64,000 nt of DNA from Streptomyces kronopolitis (GCF_014646275.1 NZ_BMND01000002.1:434001-498000), one strand, 5' to 3'. Shown: positions 40,642-50,420, counted from the stretch's first letter. Made by a program: numbers and translations. The notes: a model not told the origin generated them from the letters alone.

Positions 40642-43600
40642 GGCTGCACCGGCTCGCGCTCACCGCCTTCGGGCCGTTCGGCGCCACCCAGACCGTCGAC
40701 TTCGACCGGCTCACCCGCGAGGGCCTCTTCCTGCTGCACGGGCCCACCGGCGCGGGCAAGACCTCGGTCCTGGACGCGGTGTGCTTCGCGCTCTACGGCT
40801 CGGTGCCCGGGGCGCGGCAGAGCGGCCAGGCGCTGCGCAGCGATCTGGCGGACCCGATGACGCCCACCGAGGTGGTCCTCGAACTGACCGTGGCCGGACG
40901 GCGGTTGGAGATCACCCGGCTGCCCGAGCAGCCCCGCCCCAAGAAGCGGGGCAGCGGCACGACAAAGGAGAAGGCGCAGAGCAGGCTGCGGGAGTTCGTG
41001 CCGGCCGGGCCCGGTGCGGCTCCCGCCCCGGAGGGTGCCGGCCCGGACGGCCGCTGGAAGGCGCTGAGCCGCTCCCACCAGGAGATCGGTGAGGAGATCG
41101 GCCAGCTGCTCGGGATGAGCAAGGAGCAGTTCTGCCAGGTGGTGCTGCTGCCGCAGGGCGACTTCGCGCGCTTTCTGCGTGCCGACGCGGAGGCCCGCTC
41201 GCGGCTGCTGGGGCGGCTCTTCGACACCCGGCGGTTCGCGGCGCTCGAAGAGCAGTTGAACGCGCGCCGCAAGACCGCCGGCGAAACGGTGCTGGCCGGC
41301 GACGAACGGCTGCTGGCGCTGGCCCACCGGATGGCACAGGCGGCCGGTGAGAGCGCCGACCTCACCGACCCGTCGGTCCCGGCGCCGGACCGCGAGGGGC
41401 GGGCGGCGGGGCGCGCACCGGCCCGTGGCCGTGCCTCAGCGGGCGGCCGCGGCCGGGCGACGGCGGCGGTCCTGACGCAGGCGGCGACGGTGCCGGGGCA
41501 GGGCGGAGCGGTGGAGCCCGGCGGGCGCGGGGTGGCACGTACGGGGGAGGAGCCGGACGTACCGGGCCCGGGCGAGCCGGGGTTCGTCGAGACGGTGCTG
41601 GTGCGGGCGGCCGTCGCCCGGGTGAGCGCACGGGAGCGGCTGGCCGTCGCGCACAGCGCGGTGACGGCCGCCGAGACCGCGGAGCACACCGCGGCCGAGC
41701 GGTGGACGGCGGCCCGCGAGCGGGACCGGCTCCAGCAGCGGTACGCCGACGCCCGGCAGCGGGCCGCCCGGCTCGACGAGCGTGCCGAGGAGCGGGAGCG
41801 CACCCGCGACCGGCTGGAGCGGGCGCGCGCGGCCGCGGAGGTCGCCCCGGCGCTCGCCCTGCGCGACGCCGCCCGGCGCGAACTCGACACCGCCCGGCAC
41901 GCCGAGCGGCAGGCCCGGGGGCCGCTGCCCGACCGGTTCGCCGCCGCGGCGGGCGAGCAACTCGCGGCACAGGAGAGGGCGGTGCGGGAGGACCTGGGAT
42001 CGCTCGCCGCGGCCCGGCGGGCCGAGCGGCGCGCCGCGGACCTCGCGGGGGAGCGGGCCGCCCTCGACCGCGAGGCGCGCGCCGACGAGCAGACCCTGCT
42101 GGACGCCGCCGAGTGGCTCGCCGCATGGGACGAGGCCCGGACGGCACACGAGCAGCGCATCGAGGCGGCACGGGAGGCCGCCACCCGCGCCGAACAGCTC
42201 GGCACCCGGATCGCACCGGCCCGCGAACGGGCCGAGGCGGCCCGTCGCCGCGACCGCCTCCGGGGCGAGGTGCGCGCGGCCGAGGAGGATTTGCTCGCCG
42301 CCAGGGAGCGCGCCACGGCGGCCCATGAGCAGTGGCTGACGCTCAAGGAGGAGCGGCTGCGCGGGATCGCCGCCGAACTCGCGGACCAGCTGCGCGACGG
42401 CGAGGCCTGCGCGGTGTGCGGGGCGACCGACCACCCCGACCCGGCGCGGGCCGGCGCCGGCCATGTCGACCGGGCGGCCGAGGAGGCCGCGCAGGAGGCC
42501 CACCGGCAGGCCGAGCAGGACCGTGCGCGCACGGAGACCGCGTGCCAGTCGGCCAAGGAGGCGCTGGCCGCCGCGACCGCCGCGGCCGGGGACGCCGCCA
42601 CCGCCGAACTCGCCGCGCAGATCGCGGACTGGGAGGCCGAGCACGCCCGCGCCCATGCGCAGGGCGCCGGCCTGCACGCCGCCCGCGAGGCGCTCGGGCA
42701 CGCCGAGCGCGAGGCCGAACGGCGGCGCGGCGACCAGCAGCAGGCCGAACGCCGGGCCGCCGCCCGCACCTCCCACCGCGAGGCGCTGGATCGTGAACAG
42801 GACGCTCTGGAAAAGGAGTTGGCGCGGTCCCGGGGCGACAGCCCCAGCGTCGCCGACCGCGCCGCCCGGCTGGAGCGGCAGGTGGTGCTGCTGGCCGCCG
42901 CGGCGGAGGCGTCCCGTACGGCACAAGCCTGCGCCCGGCGGCTCGACGAGGCCGAAGCAGGACTGGCCGAGGCCGCCTCCGGTGCCGGATTCGACACCGC
43001 CGAGGCCGCCGCGCAGGCGCTGCTGCGCGAGGGCGAATGGCGGACACTGCAACAGCGGCTCGACGACTGGCAGGCCGAATCCGCCGCGGTGGAGGCCGAG
43101 TTGGCCGATCCGCAGGCTCGCGCCGCCGCGGCGCTGCCGCCCGCAGATCCAGCCGCCGCACAGGGCGCGCACCAGGCCGCGGCGGCCCGGCTGCGCACCG
43201 CCTCGGCCACCCTCGCCGCGGCCGAGGAACGCTGCGCCGCGCTCGACCGGCTCTCCGCCCGTGCCGAGGCCGACGCCCGCGAACTCGCCCCGCTGCGCGC
43301 CGACCACGACCGCATCGCCCGTCTCGCCGCGCTCGCCTCCGGCACCTCCGCCGAGAACGCCCGCCGGATGCGCCTGGAGTCGTATGTCCTGGCCGCCCGG
43401 CTCGAACAGGTCGCGGCCGCCGCCAGCGCCCGCCTCCAGCGGATGTCCGCCGGCCGCTACACCCTCGTCCACTCCGACGAGCGGGCCGGCGGCGCCCGGC
43501 GCTCCGGCCTGGGGCTGCACGTCATCGACTCCTGGACCGGCCACGAACGGGACACCTCCAGCCTCTCCGGCGGCGAGACCTTCTTCGCCTCGCTCGCGCT

Positions 43601-43859
43601 GGCGCTGGGCCTCGCGGACGTCGTCACCGACGAGGCGGGCGGCGTCCGGCTGGACACCCTCTTCATCGACGAGGGGTTCGGCAGCCTGGACGAACAGACC
43701 CTGGACGAGGTGCTGGACGTACTGGACTCGCTGCGCGAACGCGACCGCAGCGTCGGCATCGTCAGCCATGTCGCCGATCTCAGGGCGCGCATCCCGGCCC
43801 AGCTGGAGGTCGTCAAGGCCCGGTCGGGGTCCACGGTCCGGCACCGGGTACGTGGCTGA
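40638..43859 (+). CDS. sbcC: Exonuclease SbcC (Rad50-type ATPase)
   Basis: 1073 residues. The N-terminal Walker A is GPTGAGKTSVLDA, the zinc hook is CAVC (Cys591/Cys594), and the C-terminal half-ATPase has SSLSGGETFFASLALALGLADV and DTLFIDEGFGSLDEQTLDEVLD. Long Ala/Glu/Arg coiled coils flank the hook. Between about residues 248 and 315 a Gly/Ala/Arg-rich stretch (GRAPARGRASAGGRGR, GQGGAVEPGGRGVA) interrupts the first coiled coil, not expected in compact homologues. Translationally coupled to sbcD. Confidence 0.95.
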   Translation: MRLHRLALTAFGPFGATQTVDFDRLTREGLFLLHGPTGAGKTSVLDAVCFALYGSVPGARQSGQALRSDLADPMTPTEVVLELTVAGRRLEITRLPEQPRPKKRGSGTTKEKAQSRLREFVPAGPGAAPAPEGAGPDGRWKALSRSHQEIGEEIGQLLGMSKEQFCQVVLLPQGDFARFLRADAEARSRLLGRLFDTRRFAALEEQLNARRKTAGETVLAGDERLLALAHRMAQAAGESADLTDPSVPAPDREGRAAGRAPARGRASAGGRGRATAAVLTQAATVPGQGGAVEPGGRGVARTGEEPDVPGPGEPGFVETVLVRAAVARVSARERLAVAHSAVTAAETAEHTAAERWTAARERDRLQQRYADARQRAARLDERAEERERTRDRLERARAAAEVAPALALRDAARRELDTARHAERQARGPLPDRFAAAAGEQLAAQERAVREDLGSLAAARRAERRAADLAGERAALDREARADEQTLLDAAEWLAAWDEARTAHEQRIEAAREAATRAEQLGTRIAPARERAEAARRRDRLRGEVRAAEEDLLAARERATAAHEQWLTLKEERLRGIAAELADQLRDGEACAVCGATDHPDPARAGAGHVDRAAEEAAQEAHRQAEQDRARTETACQSAKEALAAATAAAGDAATAELAAQIADWEAEHARAHAQGAGLHAAREALGHAEREAERRRGDQQQAERRAAARTSHREALDREQDALEKELARSRGDSPSVADRAARLERQVVLLAAAAEASRTAQACARRLDEAEAGLAEAASGAGFDTAEAAAQALLREGEWRTLQQRLDDWQAESAAVEAELADPQARAAAALPPADPAAAQGAHQAAAARLRTASATLAAAEERCAALDRLSARAEADARELAPLRADHDRIARLAALASGTSAENARRMRLESYVLAARLEQVAAAASARLQRMSAGRYTLVHSDERAGGARRSGLGLHVIDSWTGHERDTSSLSGGETFFASLALALGLADVVTDEAGGVRLDTLFIDEGFGSLDEQTLDEVLDVLDSLRERDRSVGIVSHVADLRARIPAQLEVVKARSGSTVRHRVRG

Positions 43860-43912
43860 GCGGACGGGGACGGGCCGACCGACGCCGAAGAGCCGCATCA
43901 CCGGCCAGGTCA

Positions 43913-45370
43913 TCAACTCCGGGGGTGGCTACCGGCATTGAGCCGCTCCCCGGCCACGGCCCCGCCCGCGTCCGGCACCGCGCGGACCTCGTAGGCACGC
44001 AGCCCCTCGCGCTCCCCGGCGAAGCGGAAGCCGGCCCGTTCCAGGACGCGCTGCGAGGCGACGTTTTCCGGCTCGGTCAGGGCGCACACGATCCGGACCT
44101 CGGGGCGGTCCGTCGCCCACCCGGTCAGCAGCCGGACCGCCTCGGTCGCCCATCCGGCGCCGCGTGCGGACGGGGACAGGTCGTAGCCGATCTCCACGAA
44201 GCCCTCGTCGTCCGGTGGGCCGTGGAAGCCGATGCTGCCGAGCGCCGTGCCGGTGGCCGCGTCGGTCAGGACGAAGACGCCCCAGCCGGGGCGGCAGGGG
44301 CCCGCCGCGGCGGCCCGGACCGCGATGCCGGCGGCGCCGGACGTGGTCGCGGCCGGTGCGCCGTCGATCCAGTCGAAGCCGGCGGCCTCGCCGTCCGCGA
44401 CCCGGGCGGCGGTGGCCGGGAGCAGGGCGCGCAGCGCGACCCGGCCGGCCGCGAGGGTCAGCGGATGGCCGGCGCCCGCGGTGACCAGGGCCTCGAACAA
44501 CGGGCGGTGGTCCACCCCCGGGGGCAGCGCGGCCACTTGACCGTCGCCGACCTCCAGCACCCGCCAGACCCCGTCCGTGCGCCGCGCCAGATCCGTGGTG
44601 ACGAAGCGCGCGCCCAGTGCCCGGACCGCGGGCGCCACGGCGGTCAGATCCGGAAGCGGCCGCAGCTCGGGAGCGCCGGGGTGCGGGCCGGTCAGCACCG
44701 GTTCACCGTCCACCCACCACACCCGGGCCACACCCACCGGATCGAGGGGCTCGACGGCCCGCAGCGCCACACCCCCGGTCAGGCGCTCGCCCCGCAGGGC
44801 CAGGTAGCGGCCGACGGTCGAGACCAGCCGGTCGGTGTCGGCCCCGTCGGGGAGGCGGCAAGTGTCCTCCGCTTCGTGCCCGCCGGATGCGCCCCAGTCC
44901 GTGACGAGCAGCGGGCACGGGCGGCCCGGTGCGCCCAGCCCGGCGGCGAGACGGGCCAGCGCGGACGGCTCGGGGACCCGGCCGGGGGCGCACGCCAGCC
45001 AGCCGCTGGGCGGTGTCAGGGCGCGGAACGTGGCGTACCAGCGCGGGAGTTCCCGGGCGGTGCGGTAGGCGGCGGGGGAGGTCAGGGGCCGGCCGCCGTG
45101 CGCGGTGAGGGCCGCGGCGAGCGCGGCATGGTGCGCGGCGGGCAGCGGCCGACCGCGGTACCAGACCGGTCCGGCGCCCCGCGGCACCCGGGCCAGCGCC
45201 CCCTCGGCGTCCCCGGCGAGCAGCGCCTCGTGGTCCAGGACCGCACACCCGGCACCGGCCGAGTGCGCGGTGGCGGCCTCGGCCGCGAAGTGCGGATCGG
45301 GACGCCGCGGGCGGAGCGGGTCGCCCGGGAACAGAAGGAGCGGCGGGCCGCCCGTAGGGTCCACTGTCAT
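43913..45370 (-). CDS. ATP-grasp (R2K-like) and GNAT acetyltransferase fusion
   Basis: 485 residues. Residues about 1-298 resemble the R2K-type ATP-grasp domain: VWYRGRPLP, LTSPAAYRTARELPRWYATF, and FVTTDLARRTDGVWRVLEVGDGQV with the metal-binding acids. Residues about 310-465 are a GNAT domain (IGYDLSPSARGAGWATEAVRLLTG for acetyl-CoA binding; VASQRVLERAGFRFAGE). One continuous frame joins them, so it is a real fusion. It may ligate an amino acid or small peptide and acetylate the product. A TAGGGT eight bases before the ATG (45379-45384) suggests a leaderless transcript. Confidence 0.78.
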   Translation of the reverse strand: MTVDPTGGPPLLLFPGDPLRPRRPDPHFAAEAATAHSAGAGCAVLDHEALLAGDAEGALARVPRGAGPVWYRGRPLPAAHHAALAAALTAHGGRPLTSPAAYRTARELPRWYATFRALTPPSGWLACAPGRVPEPSALARLAAGLGAPGRPCPLLVTDWGASGGHEAEDTCRLPDGADTDRLVSTVGRYLALRGERLTGGVALRAVEPLDPVGVARVWWVDGEPVLTGPHPGAPELRPLPDLTAVAPAVRALGARFVTTDLARRTDGVWRVLEVGDGQVAALPPGVDHRPLFEALVTAGAGHPLTLAAGRVALRALLPATAARVADGEAAGFDWIDGAPAATTSGAAGIAVRAAAAGPCRPGWGVFVLTDAATGTALGSIGFHGPPDDEGFVEIGYDLSPSARGAGWATEAVRLLTGWATDRPEVRIVCALTEPENVASQRVLERAGFRFAGEREGLRAYEVRAVPDAGGAVAGERLNAGSHPRS

Positions 45371-45378
45371 GTCAGCGG

Positions 45379-45384
45379 ACCCTA
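45379..45384 (-). promoter_or_regulatory. -10 element for leaderless ATP-grasp/GNAT gene
   Basis: Leftward TAGGGT eight bases before the ATG at 45370; no ribosome-binding site between. Confidence 0.4.
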
Positions 45385-45449
45385 CGGACGGACGGCGGCC
45401 GGGCACCGCACCGGACGGGTCGGCCGGCCGCCGTGTCCCGGGGCCGGTG

Positions 45450-47144
45450 TCAGAGCGCCGACAGCTCGCTCAGCAGATCGTCCAGGCCCAGCGAGCCCTG
45501 GGACAGCGCGGCCATGTGCCAGGCCTTGAGGTCGAAGTCCGCGCCGTGCCGGGCGCGGGCCGCCTCCCGGCCCCGCAGCCACACCCGCTCGCCGAGCTTG
45601 TAGCCGATCGCCTGGCCGGCCATGCCCTGGTAGCGGACGATCTCGCTCTCGACGAAGTCGGCCGGCCGGCTGCAGTGGCTCGCCATGAACTCGTGCGCCA
45701 ACTGCGGCGTCCAGCGCTCACCGGGGTGGAAGGGGGAGTCCGCCGGGATCTCCAGCTCCAGATGCATGCCGATGTCGATGATGACCCGGATGGCCCGCAT
45801 CATCTGTGCGTCCAGATAGCCCAGGCGCCGCTCGGCGGTGGTCAGGAAGCCCAGCTCGTCCATGAGCCGCTCGGCGTACAGCGCCCAGCCCTCCGCGTTG
45901 GCGCTGACGATGCCCACGGTCGTCTGGTAGCGCGAGAGCCGGTCGGCGACATGGACCCACTGCGCCAGCTGGAGGTGATGGCCGGGCACCCCCTCGTGGT
46001 ACCAGGTGGAGACCAGGTCGTACGCCGGGAAGCGGGTCTCGCCCATGGGCGGCAGCCAGGTCCGGCCGGGACGGGAGAAGTCCAGCGACGGCGGGGTGTA
46101 ATACGGGGCGGCGGCGCTGCCGGCCGGGGCGATCCGCGACTCCACCCGGCGTACCCGCTCGGCCAGTTCGAAGTGGGTGCCGTCGAGCGCCTCGATGGCC
46201 TCGTCCATCAGCGACTGGAGCCACTGCCGGGTCTCCTCGACCCCCTCGATCGCCTCGCCGTGCTCATCGCACCAGGCCAGCGCCTCCCACGGGGTCTTCG
46301 CGCCGGGCAGCACCTGCTCCGCCTCGGTCTCCATCTCGGCCAGCAGCCGGTGGAATTCGGACCAGCCGTAGACATAGGCCTCGTCCGCGTCGATGTCGGC
46401 GCCGTTGTAGTGGCGGGCGAGGCGGGCGTAGCGCTCCCGGCCCACCACGTCCGGGGCGTCCGCGACGGCCGGGAGGTAGCTGTCACGGAACCAGTCGCGC
46501 AGCTCCACCAGGGCGCCGGTCGCCAGGGCGGCGGCCTCGGTCAGCTCGCCGCGCAGCGCGTGCGGCCCCGGGGCGGTGAACTCGGCGAACCAGCTGCGGT
46601 CCGTGCCGATCCACTCGTCCAACTGGCCGATGACCGTGGTGACCTGGAGCGGGCCGGCGGGGAGGTTCCGCTTGCGGCCGGCGTCCAGCGCGGCGCGGTA
46701 GCCCTCCAGCGCGGCGGGCACGGCCCGCAGCCGCCGGGCGATCGCCGCCCAGTCCTCGTCGGTCTCGGCGGGGGTGACCGTGAAAACCTCGCGGACGCTG
46801 TGCAGGGGCGAGCTGAGGTTGCTGACGGTGCGCAGGCCCTCGCCCGCCTCGTGGACCGCCAGTTGGGCGGTCAGCCGCTCGTGCAGCAGCCGCGCGCAGA
46901 CCTGCTCGGCGGGCAGCTCCGCGCCCGGCCGGGCCTCGGCCTCGGCGAGCCGCTCCAGCGTCGTACGGGCGAGCTGGGCCAGCGCTTCCTGGCCGGTCGG
47001 TGAGAAGTCGGGGAGCCGGCCGGAACTCCCGGGGATCCCGAGGAAGGTACCGGCGATCGGGTCCAGTTCCACGAAGGCGTCGACATAGGCGTCGGCGACC
47101 TGGCGGGGCAGCGGACCGCTCTGGGGGGTTGTGGTGTGGGGCAT
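45450..47144 (-). CDS. DUF885-family putative metallopeptidase
   Basis: 564 residues, typical DUF885 length. Zinc-site motif HEGVPGHHLQ begins at about residue 383 (HExxxGHH type), preceded by STWY; later GIVSANAEGWALYAERLMDELGF supplies the downstream glutamate. Similar proteins are M32/M3-like peptidases of unknown substrate. No signal peptide; cytoplasmic. ATG 47144 (MPHTTTPQ). Likely transcribed alone; a hairpin lies upstream. Confidence 0.88.
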   Translation of the reverse strand: MPHTTTPQSGPLPRQVADAYVDAFVELDPIAGTFLGIPGSSGRLPDFSPTGQEALAQLARTTLERLAEAEARPGAELPAEQVCARLLHERLTAQLAVHEAGEGLRTVSNLSSPLHSVREVFTVTPAETDEDWAAIARRLRAVPAALEGYRAALDAGRKRNLPAGPLQVTTVIGQLDEWIGTDRSWFAEFTAPGPHALRGELTEAAALATGALVELRDWFRDSYLPAVADAPDVVGRERYARLARHYNGADIDADEAYVYGWSEFHRLLAEMETEAEQVLPGAKTPWEALAWCDEHGEAIEGVEETRQWLQSLMDEAIEALDGTHFELAERVRRVESRIAPAGSAAAPYYTPPSLDFSRPGRTWLPPMGETRFPAYDLVSTWYHEGVPGHHLQLAQWVHVADRLSRYQTTVGIVSANAEGWALYAERLMDELGFLTTAERRLGYLDAQMMRAIRVIIDIGMHLELEIPADSPFHPGERWTPQLAHEFMASHCSRPADFVESEIVRYQGMAGQAIGYKLGERVWLRGREAARARHGADFDLKAWHMAALSQGSLGLDDLLSELSAL

Positions 47145-47224
47145 GGGGCCATCCTCGTACGGATGGCCCGCCGCGTCACCAGCAATCGGCCAATGGCTCG
47201 TGACGAGGGCGGCCCGGCGCCGCA

Positions 47225-47268
47225 CGAGGGAGTCGGCCGGGCGCCGCGACGCCCGGCAGGCTCCCTCG
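47225..47268 (-). terminator. Two-step hairpin terminator
   Basis: CGAGGGAG (47225-47232), internal loop, GCCGGGCG (47236-47243), loop CCGCGA, CGCCCGGC (47250-47257), internal loop, CTCCCTCG (47261-47268). It lies just downstream of the leftward gene ending at 47302. Confidence 0.65.
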
Positions 47269-47301
47269 CACTTGGACCGCGGGGCCGCGGAGAGCGGGTG
47301 C

Positions 47302-48699
47302 TCAGCGGCGCCCCGAGGCGTCCTGGATCTGCTGGATCTCCTCGATCCGTACGGTCTCGCGGGGCGCGCGGCGCGGGGACAGGCTCGCCGGGCGGGCGGT
47401 GATCACCAGCGTGCCCTCCTCGATCTGGTAGTCGAGGGGCAGGCCGAGTCCGCGCATCGCCGCCACCATGCCGGTGTTGGAGGCCTGGGTGATCGCGTAC
47501 ACGCTGGTGCAGCCGGTCTCGGCCGCCATCGTCGCCAGCCGGCGCAGCAGTTCGGCGCCGATGCCGCGCTGCTGCCAGGCGTCCTCGACCAGCAGGGCGA
47601 TCTCGGTCTCGTCGCCGTCCCACAGCAGATGGCCGAGCGCCACCAGCCGGCCGGACGCGGTCTCCACCGCCAGGGTGCGCCCGTACCGCGGGCTGAGCAG
47701 ATGGTCGAGATAGCGGTCCGCGTCGCCGACCGGGCCGTGGTAGCGCAGCGCGAGGGTCTGCGGGGAGCAGCGCTCGTGCATCTCGCGGGCCGCGGTCAGA
47801 TCGGAGGTGTCGGCGCGGCGGATCGTGATCTCGTTGCCCTCGGGCAGCGTCAGCACATCACGCCGCGGCGGCACCCGCTGGCCGAGCCGGGCGTCCAGTT
47901 CGACCAGCGCGCGCACCCGTGCGAACTCGGTGGGCGTGAACGGCAACTGCGGCCTTTCGATGGTGAGCGAGCCCCCGGAGGAGTCGCGGAACTTCATACG
48001 GTGCTCCTCCAGCACGCCCTCGGTGGGCACCTGCTCGGCGAGCGGCCGGCCGTGCAGCGAGCGCGCGGGCACCGAGTGGATCGTGCAGCGGCCCAGCAAC
48101 TGGCGCAACGCCAGCGGGAGTTCGGCGGAGTCCAGAGCCGTACGGGTCGCCATGCCCAGCATCCGGGTCGGGGCGTCGACGAGGTCGTGGGTGTCGGCCC
48201 GCTCCAGCCAGCAGTGCGTGCCGCCCGCGCCGGACACCGTGCCGGTCAGCTCCGCGGACTGCAGCGCGGCGGGCGCGCGCAGCAGGAACTCGTCGACCGT
48301 GCCGTCGGACAGCGGGTGGGTCTGCAGGCTGAGGATGTCCACCCGCTCCCCGGCCAGCGCCGTGCACAGCACGGCCAGGCTGCCCGGCTCGTCCCGGACC
48401 GTGGTCCGCATCCGCCACAGCGTCGTCTCCTGGCCGGCGGCCCGGGGGGCCGGACCGGCGGGGGACGGCGCCGTGGCGCCGGTATCGGTCGGCGGCGGGG
48501 CGTTTTCGTGGCGCCGTGAGCGCCAGGCGTAGTAGCCCGTCGTGGCCAGCAGCGCCACCGCGGCGCAGCACAGCAGGACGGGGCCCGCCGGGGCGAGGGT
48601 GCCGGCCATGGCCACGGCGGTGAACAGGGCGGCCAGCCCGATGAGGTCCCGGCGCCGGTGCGGGCGGCGGGCGGAATGCGCAGAAGATGCTTCAGTCAT
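47302..48699 (-). CDS. Membrane-anchored ACT-GNAT fusion protein
   Basis: 465 residues. Two hydrophobic helices (about 18-34 and 40-60), a low-complexity linker, an ACT-like domain (about 93-165: RTTVRDEPGSLAVLCTALAGERVDILSLQTHPLSDG) and a C-terminal GNAT domain (about 300-440: ITIRRADTSDLTAAREMHERCS, DAWQQRGIGAELLRRLATMA). ACT domains usually sense amino acids, so this looks like an acetyltransferase controlled by an amino acid at the membrane. ATG 48699 gives MTEASSAHS. Function unknown. Confidence 0.82.
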   Translation of the reverse strand: MTEASSAHSARRPHRRRDLIGLAALFTAVAMAGTLAPAGPVLLCCAAVALLATTGYYAWRSRRHENAPPPTDTGATAPSPAGPAPRAAGQETTLWRMRTTVRDEPGSLAVLCTALAGERVDILSLQTHPLSDGTVDEFLLRAPAALQSAELTGTVSGAGGTHCWLERADTHDLVDAPTRMLGMATRTALDSAELPLALRQLLGRCTIHSVPARSLHGRPLAEQVPTEGVLEEHRMKFRDSSGGSLTIERPQLPFTPTEFARVRALVELDARLGQRVPPRRDVLTLPEGNEITIRRADTSDLTAAREMHERCSPQTLALRYHGPVGDADRYLDHLLSPRYGRTLAVETASGRLVALGHLLWDGDETEIALLVEDAWQQRGIGAELLRRLATMAAETGCTSVYAITQASNTGMVAAMRGLGLPLDYQIEEGTLVITARPASLSPRRAPRETVRIEEIQQIQDASGRR

Positions 48700-48783
48700 G
48701 CACACCAGCCTGGCGGACAGGTGTTGCCTGATCGCCAACACATTGTGTCCGACGGGTAAAAGACGCAATCGACGCATTGGCCT

Positions 48784-50358
48784 CTACTGTCCTGCCCGTC
48801 CCGGTTGAAGCACCTTGGTGAACAGCACCGTTCCGCCTTCCTGCCGCAGCCTGACCGTCAGCTCCCCGCTCGCGCCGTCGATGTCGATCTCCCCGAAATT
48901 CTGCGGTGTCTCCGCGGGGGAGGTGTTGGCGCGGTCCGGCGCCTTGAGGAACGGCTGAGTGGGCCCGAAGGTTCCGTCCAGCTTCACCGCCTGGAAACCT
49001 CCCGCGTTCAGCGGCCCGGACACGAACTCCCAGAAGGGCTCGAAATCCTTGAACGCGGCCCGTTCCGGCGCGTAGTGCTGCGCCGAGGTGTAGTGGACGT
49101 CCGTGGTGAGCCAGACGGTGCCGGTGATCCTGTCGTGCTTGATGTGCCGCAGCAGCTCGGCGAGCTGCAACTCGCGTCCCAGGGGTGCGCCCGGATCGCC
49201 CTGCGCCACCGCCTCGAAGTCGGTCTTGCCGTCCGGGACGACCAGGCCCAGCGGCATGTCGGAGGCGATCACCTTCCACACCGCCCGCGAGCGGGACAGC
49301 TCCCGCTTGAGCCAGCGCAGCTGCGCTGCCCCGAGGATGCCCTGGCGGTCGTCGGTCTGCCGGCCCGGCGAGTTCGCGTCGCGGTAACGGCGCATGTCCA
49401 GCACGAAGACATCGAGCAGCGGACCGTGGTGCACCACCCGGTAGACCCGGCCGTGCCCGTCGGGCCGCAGCGTACGGATCGGGAAATACTCACTGAAGGC
49501 ACGCAGCGACCGCGCCGAGAGCACATCGGCGTCCTTCTCGGTGTACCGGTCGTCGTCGAGCAGCTGACCCGGGTACCAGTTGTTGTGCACCTCGTGGTCG
49601 TCCCACTGCGTGATCGTCGGCACCTGCGCGTTGAAGCGGCGCAGATTGTCGTCGAGCAGGTTGTAGCGGAAGGCGCCGCGGAACTCCGCGAGGGTCTCGG
49701 CGACCTTAGCCTTCTCCTCGGTCGTCACGTTCCGCCAGATCCGGCCGTCCGGCAGGGTCACCTTCTCGGTGATCGGGTTGTCCGCGTAGATGTTGTCGCC
49801 GCTGCACAGGAAGAAGTCCGGGTTCCGGCGGCGCATGTCCTCGTAGATGCGGTATCCGCCGCGGTCCGGGTTGATGCCCCAGCCCTGCCCGGCGAGGTCG
49901 CCCGACCAGTGGAAGCGGACGTCCGCGCGACGTCCCGCGGGTGCGGTGCGGAAGGTGCCGGCGACCGGCTCGCCGGTGCGCCGCGGGTCGTCCGGGTCGG
50001 CGAGCAGCACCCGGTAGTGGATCTGCTCCCCCGGGGGCAGGCCGTGCAGCGAGGTGACGCCGGTGAAGTCCGTGCCCGCCCCGAGCAGCGGACCGGTCCA
50101 GGACCGGGCATGGCGGAACGACTCGGTGGCCGCGGTCTGCACCACCATCCGGGCCGGCCGGTCCGACCGCACCCAGATGAGCCCCGATGACGTCGTCACA
50201 TCGCCCGCCTGTACGCCCCAGCCGGCGGCCGGCCGGCCACTGCGGGCCTGCGCCGGCGCGGCGGAGGAGAGCGCGGGCAGGGCCAGTGCCGCCGACCCCA
50301 CCGCGGCGCCCCGCAGCAGTGCGCGCCGCCCGAAGCCGCCGCCGGATTCCTGCGCCAT
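48784..50358 (-). CDS. phoD: Tat-exported alkaline phosphatase/phosphodiesterase PhoD
   Basis: 524 residues. A Tat signal peptide has Arg11-Arg12 (FGRRALLRGAAVGSAALALP), cleaved near AQA38. The mature protein has an N-terminal Fn3-like region then the PhoD metallophosphoesterase: HWSGDLAGQ, CSGDNIYADN, QWDDHEVHNNW and TTDVHYTSAQHYAPE. Secreted to liberate phosphate. ATG 50358 has GGAGG upstream. A PHO-box-like direct repeat lies 63-84 bases before the start, suggesting PhoP control. Confidence 0.93.
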   Translation of the reverse strand: MAQESGGGFGRRALLRGAAVGSAALALPALSSAAPAQARSGRPAAGWGVQAGDVTTSSGLIWVRSDRPARMVVQTAATESFRHARSWTGPLLGAGTDFTGVTSLHGLPPGEQIHYRVLLADPDDPRRTGEPVAGTFRTAPAGRRADVRFHWSGDLAGQGWGINPDRGGYRIYEDMRRRNPDFFLCSGDNIYADNPITEKVTLPDGRIWRNVTTEEKAKVAETLAEFRGAFRYNLLDDNLRRFNAQVPTITQWDDHEVHNNWYPGQLLDDDRYTEKDADVLSARSLRAFSEYFPIRTLRPDGHGRVYRVVHHGPLLDVFVLDMRRYRDANSPGRQTDDRQGILGAAQLRWLKRELSRSRAVWKVIASDMPLGLVVPDGKTDFEAVAQGDPGAPLGRELQLAELLRHIKHDRITGTVWLTTDVHYTSAQHYAPERAAFKDFEPFWEFVSGPLNAGGFQAVKLDGTFGPTQPFLKAPDRANTSPAETPQNFGEIDIDGASGELTVRLRQEGGTVLFTKVLQPGRAGQ

Positions 50359-50420
50359 ACCGAACCTCCATGCCTCGACCGGTTTCACTGCCGCCCCGTT
50401 GGTATCGCTGTCCGGTGCCC

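Noticed and set aside
43913..45370. ATP-grasp/GNAT fusion caused by a missed stop or frameshift
   Set aside because: A single continuous frame with uniform codon usage crosses the junction.
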